A DNA stretch of 64,000 nt from Streptomyces genisteinicus (lineage in GTDB: Bacteria; Actinomycetota; Actinomycetes; Streptomycetales; Streptomycetaceae), in NCBI RefSeq assembly GCF_014489615.1, contig NZ_CP060825.1, positions 5,874,001 to 5,938,000 of the forward strand, read 5' to 3'. The notes beneath the pieces are model-generated. The model worked only from the letters and a program-made list of their open reading frames with translations, was not told the origin of the DNA and did not search any database. This document shows positions 58,861-64,000 of this stretch, one piece after another (positions within the stretch are counted from its first letter, which is position 1; each line of letters begins with the position of its first letter). The position numbers were made by a program, and so were the translations under genes.

Positions 58861-60158
58861 CCCAGCCGCTCGCACCCCAGCTCGTCATGGTCGGCTTCTT
58901 CCCGGCCTTCATCCGCTCCCTGGAACGGCACCTGCCGCCCCGCTCCCTGACCGTCGTCGAGGACCCCGGCGTCTACGCGAAGAAGCCCATCGCCGCCATG
59001 GAGGGCTCCTTCCGCTGCCTCACCGAGGTCCGCCTCGCCGCCTACCAGCAGTCCGGCGACGCGGTCGACGAGATCGTGCGCCTGCACCGCGAGACCGGTG
59101 TGACCGGGGTGCTCCCCGGACTCGAGTACGCCGTCGAGGCCGCCGCCGAGGCCGCCGCAGCCCTCGGACTGCCCGGCCTCGGCACCGGCGCCGCCCGCAC
59201 ACTGCGCGACAAGATCCTGCTGCGCGAGACGACCACCGCCGCCGGGATGGCGGCGCCGGACTTCGCCGAACTGACCTCCGCCGACGACCTCGCCGCCTTC
59301 CTCGCACGCGACCCCGGCCGCTCCACCGTGCTGAAGCCGGCCAACCGGCAGGCCAGCCTCGGCGTCCGCTTCCTGCCCCCGGGAGCCTCCCGGGACGAGG
59401 CGGCGACGGCGTGGCGGGCCACGACCGGCGCCGACGAGGGCGCCCAGATCGCGGACCGCCCGATGACCTGGCGCTACCTCGCGGAGGAGCGCCTTCAGGG
59501 CCCCGAGGTCAGCGTCGAGGCGCTCGTCGCCGGCGGACGCCTGCTGTTCCTCAACGTCACCGCCAAGACCACCGCCGACGGCCCCCACCCCGTCGAGCTC
59601 GGCCACGTCCTGCCCGCCGCCCTGCCCGCCGCCACGGACACCGCCCTGCGCACGGGCATGGAGGCGCTGGTCGGCGCCGTGGGCATCGGCTCCGGCATCC
59701 TGTGCGCCGAGTGGATCCTCACCGACGGCGGCCCCGTCCTGGTGGAGTGCGCGGGGCGCTGCCCCGGCGACAGCCTCATGGAGCTGATCGCCCTCGCCTG
59801 GGGCGACGACTTCCACCACCGTCTCGCCGACCTGCTGCGCGGCGAGACGCCCGTGCTGCCGGACACCGCCGAGCGCTGCGCGGCCATCCGCTTCCTGCAC
59901 GCCCCGCCCGGCACGGTGACGGACGTCGACGGCGCCGAGGAGGCGCGCCGACTGCCCGGCGTCAGCGAACTCGCCGTCACCGCCGTCCCCGGCCAGGCCG
60001 TCGGCGGCCTGCACAGCAGCTGGGACCGGCTCGGCCACGTCATCGCCGTGGGCGCCACCCCCGAGGAGGCGCTCGCCGCCGCCGCGACGGCGGCCGCGCG
60101 CGTCCGCATCACCGTGACCCCCGAACCCGCCGCCGCGCAGCCCGCCCACGCCGTCTGA
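58857..60158 (+). CDS. ATP-grasp ligase 2
   Basis: 433 residues from GTG 58857. ATP-binding loop VLKPANRQASLGVRFL; RYLAEERLQGPEVSVEALVAGGRLLFLNVTAKT; metal-binding region VLVECAGRCPGDSLMELI. The N-terminal pre-ATP-grasp domain starts QLVMVGFFPAFIRSLERHLPPRSLTVVEDPG. Of the L-amino acid ligase/carboxylate-amine ligase type. The GRCPGD motif where many ligases have R-x-G-G-D suggests a different substrate pocket from ligases 1 and 3. It likely adds another residue to the product. Confidence 0.82.
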   Translation: MTQPLAPQLVMVGFFPAFIRSLERHLPPRSLTVVEDPGVYAKKPIAAMEGSFRCLTEVRLAAYQQSGDAVDEIVRLHRETGVTGVLPGLEYAVEAAAEAAAALGLPGLGTGAARTLRDKILLRETTTAAGMAAPDFAELTSADDLAAFLARDPGRSTVLKPANRQASLGVRFLPPGASRDEAATAWRATTGADEGAQIADRPMTWRYLAEERLQGPEVSVEALVAGGRLLFLNVTAKTTADGPHPVELGHVLPAALPAATDTALRTGMEALVGAVGIGSGILCAEWILTDGGPVLVECAGRCPGDSLMELIALAWGDDFHHRLADLLRGETPVLPDTAERCAAIRFLHAPPGTVTDVDGAEEARRLPGVSELAVTAVPGQAVGGLHSSWDRLGHVIAVGATPEEALAAAATAAARVRITVTPEPAAAQPAHAV

Positions 60159-60251
60159 GCCCCCGCGGAACACCAGCCCCCTCCGAGACCCCACCACCCG
60201 ACCCGACCACCCGGCCCGCCGCTCCCGGCGCACCGACCACCGAGGACACCC

Positions 60252-61493
60252 GTGACCGACGCCGTCATCATGTGCAATCTCCGCCCCAACCAGCTCGAGC
60301 ACCACGCGGCCCTGCGCGCCGCCCACCGCCTCGGGCTGAAGGTCCTGCTGATCACCGACCAGAAGGCCGAGGTCGCCCCCTCCCTGCTGGCCGAGCAGAT
60401 CCGCGTCCCCACCTACGACATCCCGCAACTCGTCGCGGCGGGCCGCGAACTCGCCGCCCGGCACCGGGTCGCCGCCGTGGTCACCTGGAGCGACCGTGAC
60501 GTCCTCGGCACCGCGGAACTGGCCCGCGCCCTCGGCCTGCCCGGGCTCGACCCCGGGGCCGCGCCCGCCTTCCGCAACAAGCACCTCATGCGTACCGCGC
60601 TCGCCGAACTCCCCGAGTACCTGCCGCGCTTCGCCCGGGTGACCGGCGTGGCGGAACTGGAGAGCGCCGCCGAGTACGTCGGCACCCCCGCCGTGCTCAA
60701 GCCCACCGGAGCCGCCGGAAGCATCGGCATCTTCGAGATCCACCGGCACGCCGACCTGCGCCCCGCCTTCGACCGGCTCACCGCCTACACCCGCCCCGAA
60801 GTGCACCCCATCTTCGCGACGAGCACCGGCGAACTGATCCTGGAGGAGTTCCTGACCGGCTCCGAGCACAGCGTCGAGGGATACGTCCACCAGGGCCGCG
60901 TCACCCTCGCCGGCGTCACCGACAAGACGACCCTCGCCCCCTTCCACACCGAGACCCGCCACGTCTTCCCGTCCGCGCTGCCCGCCGGGGCGACCGCCGC
61001 GATCGCCCGGATGACGGAGGCGGTAGTCGGCCGGCTCGGTCTCGACGACGGCGTGTTCCACCTCGAGTGCAAGTGGGACGGCGAACGGCCCCGGCTCGTC
61101 GAGGTCGCCGCCCGGGTCGGCGGCGACCACATCACCTCCCACCTCGTCCCCCTGGCCACCGGCACCTCGTTCTACGAGAACACCCTCCGCGTCGCCACGG
61201 GCGCAGCCCCGCTCGCCCCCACCGCACCCCCGCTCGCCGCCGGCGTGCAGAAGTTCCTCGCCCCCCACGCGGGCATTTTCCGGGGCCTCGACGGGCTGGT
61301 CGAGGCCACCGCCGTCCCCGGCCTGGAACACCTCGTCGTGGACACCAGGCCCGGCGCCACCGTCCGCGTCCCGCCCGAGCACTACATGGAGTACGCCCTC
61401 GGCGCCGCCGTCGTCCGCGCGGGCACGCCCGCGGAGGTCACCGCCGCCCTGGACACCGTGCAGTCCCTCGTCCGTCCCGTCGTCGACCACTGA
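60252..61493 (+). CDS. ATP-grasp ligase 3
   Basis: 413 residues from GTG 60252. KPTGAAGSIGIFEI (ATP loop), LILEEFLTGSEHSVEGYVHQGR and LVEVAARVGGDHITSHLVPLATG are conserved ATP-grasp elements with the R-x-G-G-D motif intact. It starts TDAVIMCNLRPNQLEHHAALRAAHRLGLKVLLITDQ, a Rossmann-like pre-domain. It is distinct from ligases 1 and 2. The MetRS-like gene begins 13 bp later, so the two are co-transcribed. Confidence 0.83.
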   Translation: MTDAVIMCNLRPNQLEHHAALRAAHRLGLKVLLITDQKAEVAPSLLAEQIRVPTYDIPQLVAAGRELAARHRVAAVVTWSDRDVLGTAELARALGLPGLDPGAAPAFRNKHLMRTALAELPEYLPRFARVTGVAELESAAEYVGTPAVLKPTGAAGSIGIFEIHRHADLRPAFDRLTAYTRPEVHPIFATSTGELILEEFLTGSEHSVEGYVHQGRVTLAGVTDKTTLAPFHTETRHVFPSALPAGATAAIARMTEAVVGRLGLDDGVFHLECKWDGERPRLVEVAARVGGDHITSHLVPLATGTSFYENTLRVATGAAPLAPTAPPLAAGVQKFLAPHAGIFRGLDGLVEATAVPGLEHLVVDTRPGATVRVPPEHYMEYALGAAVVRAGTPAEVTAALDTVQSLVRPVVDH

Positions 61494-61506
61494 AGGCCGC
61501 CCGCAC

Positions 61507-63114
61507 ATGAACCTCCTCGACCTCGTACGGCGCGGCCCGGCCCGCCCCCACCTCGTCACCGCCGCCTACCACACGCCCAACGGACCGCTCCACCTCGGCC
61601 ACATCGGCGGCCCGTTCCTCTCCGCCGACGTCGTCGCCCGCCATCTGGAGACCCTCGGCCACCCGGTGGCCCGGATCTCGGCGACCGACTCGCACGAGTC
61701 GTACATCCTCATGACCGCCCGCCGCGCCTCCCTCGCGCCGGAGACCGTCGCCACCCGCTACCACGACTCGGCCCTCGACGCCCTCACCGGCCTCGGCATG
61801 CGCCAGGACGCCTGGCCCGACATGCACCGGGACCCGTACCGGGCGGTCTACCACGAGCGCAGCCACGCCGCGGTCGCGGACCTGGAGCGGCGCGGCCGGC
61901 TCGTCCGGGAGTCCGAGAAACTGCTCCACGCCACCGCCACCGGGCGCGGGCTCGTCGGCGCCTTCGTCCACGGCCGCTGCCCGGCGTGCGGCAGCGGCGC
62001 CGCGGGAAGCTCCTGCGAGTCGTGCGGCCTGTGGTTCGGCCCCGCCGACCTCCTCGACGCCCGGCCCGTCCTGGCGGAGGACGGACCGGCCGAACTCCGC
62101 ACGGTGCACAGCGTCTTCCTCCCCGGCGACCCGCGGTATTTCTCCGGCGAGGAGGCGGCCCGCCGCTTCCCGCCGGGATACGCGGACCTCCTGGAGGAGT
62201 ACGTGGCCCACAACGGGCGCCGCATCCGCCTCAACCACCCGCTGGGCTGGGGCGTGCCGTGGCGCGGCGGCGCGGCGAACGACGTCCACCTCAGCTACGG
62301 CACCGGCACCTACGCCGCGTTCAGCGTGCTGCGCGACCTCTACCGCGAGGCCGACCCCGCCGGACGCGACGCCTTCGCCCGCGACACCGACGTCGTCACC
62401 GTCGCCACCGGCGGCTACGACGCGACGCTGCCGTGGATGTTCGTGCTCGCCTTCATGGACGACGACACCGACTGGCAGCCCCACCAGCACCACATCATGA
62501 ACCGCTTCCTGCTCCTGAACGGGGCCAAGTTCTCCACCAGCAGGGGCCACGTCATCTGGGCGCACGACTACCTGGCCGCCGGGCTGCCCGTCGACCCGCT
62601 GCGCGGCTACCTCGCCTCCCTCTCCGACGCCGGCCGGGAGAGCGACTTCCGCACCGCCGAGTTCGCCGACTGGACCAGCCGCGTCCTGGCCGGCCGCTGG
62701 GACCCGGCGGTCCGCCGGGCGCTGCGCGACGGCACGGGGGACACCGCACCGGTGCCGCACTCCTTCACGGCGGAGGCGGTCGCGGCCCTCACGGCCACGG
62801 CCGACGCCCTGCGCCCGCCGACCACCAGCCCGCGCGCCGCCCTCGCCGTCCTGGACGACTGGGTCGCGCGCGCCGACCGGGGCCTCGCACCGGGCGAACA
62901 CGCCACCTGGCTGGCGGTCCTCGCCGTCCTCGCGCAGCCGCTGATGCCGTCCTTCGCCGGCGCGCTCTGGAAGGCCCTGGGCGCCGAGGGCTCCCCGACC
63001 CTCGCCGGTCCGCTCCCCGGCCGCGTCACCGCCCCGGGCGCCTACGAGGGCCTGCCGGCGGTCTCCCGCGCGGCGGTGGAGGCCCTCCTGCCGCGGCAGG
63101 AGGCCACCGGCTGA
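61507..63114 (+). CDS. Methionyl-tRNA-synthetase-like protein, probable activating half of a split hydrazine synthetase
   Basis: 535 residues, ATG at 61507. HIGH-type motif PNGPLHLGHIGG (H-L-G-H), zinc cysteines in CPACG and CESCG, and a KMSKS-type NGAKFSTSRGH place it in class I near MetRS. A genuine anticodon-binding domain is lacking; after about residue 365 only a short helical stretch follows. In hydrazine synthetases (Spb40-like), this domain forms glycyl-AMP and passes glycine to N-hydroxylysine instead of tRNA. The cupin that completes the machine is at 53051. It could alternatively supply aminoacyl-tRNA for peptide ligation, but the context favours N-N bond formation. Confidence 0.85.
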   Translation: MNLLDLVRRGPARPHLVTAAYHTPNGPLHLGHIGGPFLSADVVARHLETLGHPVARISATDSHESYILMTARRASLAPETVATRYHDSALDALTGLGMRQDAWPDMHRDPYRAVYHERSHAAVADLERRGRLVRESEKLLHATATGRGLVGAFVHGRCPACGSGAAGSSCESCGLWFGPADLLDARPVLAEDGPAELRTVHSVFLPGDPRYFSGEEAARRFPPGYADLLEEYVAHNGRRIRLNHPLGWGVPWRGGAANDVHLSYGTGTYAAFSVLRDLYREADPAGRDAFARDTDVVTVATGGYDATLPWMFVLAFMDDDTDWQPHQHHIMNRFLLLNGAKFSTSRGHVIWAHDYLAAGLPVDPLRGYLASLSDAGRESDFRTAEFADWTSRVLAGRWDPAVRRALRDGTGDTAPVPHSFTAEAVAALTATADALRPPTTSPRAALAVLDDWVARADRGLAPGEHATWLAVLAVLAQPLMPSFAGALWKALGAEGSPTLAGPLPGRVTAPGAYEGLPAVSRAAVEALLPRQEATG

Positions 63115-63120
63115 CGTTGC

Positions 63121-63159
63121 CGGGGTCCCGGCCGGCGGCACGGGCCGGCCGGGACCCCG
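63121..63159 (+). terminator. Perfect 16-bp hairpin terminator after the MetRS-like gene
   Basis: Arms 63121-63136 and 63144-63159 are fully complementary with a 7-nt loop, 6 bp after the stop codon. The PLP-enzyme gene downstream therefore probably has its own promoter. Confidence 0.8.
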
Positions 63160-63191
63160 CGGCACGGCCGGCAGCCCGTCACCGCGACCAT

Positions 63192-63224
63192 GGGGGGAGC
63201 CGCCTGCGGGCGGTTCCTCCCCCC
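63192..63224 (+). promoter_or_regulatory. Second hairpin in the leader of the PLP-enzyme gene
   Basis: GGGGGGAGCCGCC (63192-63204) pairs with GGCGGTTCCTCCCCCC (63209-63224) with a small bulge and a short loop, 54 bp before the start codon at 63279. It might be an attenuator or a second terminator. No leader peptide can be supported. Confidence 0.4.
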
Positions 63225-63278
63225 ACCAGGAGCGGCCGGCCCACCGCCCGGACGCACCACCTCTCGCAGGAGCGGCCC

Positions 63279-64000
63279 ATGCACCAGCTCACGTACGGCG
63301 ACGTCAAGACCGCCGCCGACCGGATCGCCGGCGACATCCGGCCCGTCACGATCGCGCCGGTCGATCCCGGCGCGATCCGCACCGCGCCCCGCGACCCCCT
63401 GGACGACCGGCCCGCCGAGCCCTGCGAGGTCCACCTCGCGCTGGAGTTCATGCAGCACACCGGGTCCTTCAAGGCACGCGGCGCCCAGAACTTCATCCGG
63501 GCCCACCGGGAGGCCGGCACCCTGCCGCCGGCCGGGGTGACCATCGCCTCCGGCGGGAACGCGGGGCTGGCGTGCGCCTGGGCCGCCGGGCGGCAGAACG
63601 TGCCCGCCACGGTCTTCCTCCCCGCGACCGCGCCCGGGGTGAAGGTCGACCGGCTCCGCGGCTACGGTGCCGACGTGCGCCTCGTCGGCACCGAGTACGC
63701 GGACGCGCTCGCCGCCTGCGAGACCTTCGCCGCCGAAACGGGCGCGCTCGCCTCGCACGCCTACGACCACCCCCTGATCGCCGCCGGGGCCGGCACGCTG
63801 ATGGAGGAGATCCAGCAGCGGATACCTGGCCTGGACACGATCGTCGTCGCGGTCGGCGGAGGCGGTCTGTTCGCCGGTGTCGCGACCGCCGCCCGGCACC
63901 ACGGCATCCGCACCGTCGCGGTCGAGCCGGAGAACTGCCGCGCGCTCCACGCCGCCCTGGAGGCCGGCCGCCCGGTCGACGTCGCCGTGGACTCCGTCGC
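63279..64000 (+). CDS. PLP-dependent enzyme, threonine/serine dehydratase-like fold type II (3' truncated by window edge)
   Basis: 240 residues are visible from ATG 63279 (CAGGAG upstream). The PLP lysine is in TGSFKARGAQNF, the phosphate-binding loop ASGGNAGLACAWA and a tetraglycine GGGGLFAGVA are fold-type II signatures of threonine dehydratase, diaminopropionate ammonia-lyase, and beta-replacement enzymes. The reaction cannot be decided: dehydratase, serine racemase or a beta-substituting enzyme for 2,3-diaminopropionate or hydrazinoalanine-like residues. It lies downstream of the MetRS-like gene behind a terminator. The end is outside the window. Confidence 0.85.
   Translation, partial: MHQLTYGDVKTAADRIAGDIRPVTIAPVDPGAIRTAPRDPLDDRPAEPCEVHLALEFMQHTGSFKARGAQNFIRAHREAGTLPPAGVTIASGGNAGLACAWAAGRQNVPATVFLPATAPGVKVDRLRGYGADVRLVGTEYADALAACETFAAETGALASHAYDHPLIAAGAGTLMEEIQQRIPGLDTIVVAVGGGGLFAGVATAARHHGIRTVAVEPENCRALHAALEAGRPVDVAVDSV

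Noticed and set aside
1..64000. tRNA or rRNA genes
   Set aside because: No cloverleaf-like segment with conserved GTTCGA-type loops, nor rRNA-like sequence, was found in the gaps on reading; a dedicated scan was not possible.

Overview
The base composition (very high GC, GC-rich third codon positions, many GTG starts, ATGA/GTGA stop-start overlaps) and the gene families point to a Streptomyces or close relative. I see no tRNA, rRNA or CRISPR array. The window starts inside a LacI-family gene and ends inside a PLP-enzyme gene.

Layout. 1-8.4 kb: starch locus with the end of a MalR/Reg1-like repressor, a secreted alpha-amylase with a C-terminal starch-binding domain, and a 1795-residue amylopullulanase carrying two complete GH13 active sites. 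8.4-14.1 kb: housekeeping and unknown genes (SepF paralogue, ABC/RecF-type ATPase, dCTPase-like MazG protein, F420-type luciferase-fold oxidoreductase, homocysteine methyltransferase). 14.3-18.5 kb: the Hen1-Pnkp RNA-repair pair. 18.7-21 kb: arginine deiminase and ornithine carbamoyltransferase with a putative ArgR operator between them. 21.8-29.5 kb: an aryl-CoA catabolic cluster (enoyl-CoA hydratase, monooxygenase/Old-Yellow-Enzyme fusion, PaaX regulator, aryl-CoA ligase, acyl-CoA dehydrogenase, RidA). Two of its promoters share the exact palindrome TGACGACAGTCA. 29.7-31.8 kb: an MFS drug exporter and an SPW-repeat membrane protein. 31.8-33.8 kb: decayed DNA with two transposase fragments, a DUF6624-like pseudogene with two amber codons and one intact orphan gene. 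33.8-38.9 kb: Gfo/Idh/MocA oxidoreductase, an MFS/HxlR divergent pair, a VOC protein and two unknown genes. 38.9-42.1 kb: a beta-lactamase locus arranged like blaB-blaA/blaL of S. cacaoi. 42.2-45.9 kb: a DUF4097-DrrA-DrrB operon behind an unusual array of GCAAC/GTTGC dyads, then a gamma-butyrolactone-receptor-like TetR gene with an ARE-like element. 46-51.4 kb: M20 peptidase, a double-length Lrp/AsnC regulator, an MHS-type MFS permease, chorismate mutase and a LysE exporter.

51.7-64 kb is the most interesting part. It looks like a natural-product cluster that makes an N-N bond. It has a lysine/ornithine N-hydroxylase, a cupin, a DAO-type flavin oxidase and a methionyl-tRNA-synthetase-like protein without an anticodon domain. 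These are the parts of the known lysine-glycine hydrazine machinery (s56-p1 type), but here the cupin and the synthetase are separate genes. Around them are three different ATP-grasp ligases, a 2-oxoglutarate/Fe(II) oxygenase, an AlaX-like tRNA-editing protein, an MFS exporter and a PLP-dependent enzyme. Together these suggest a ribosome-independent peptide built around a hydrazino acid. The product is not predictable from the sequence alone.
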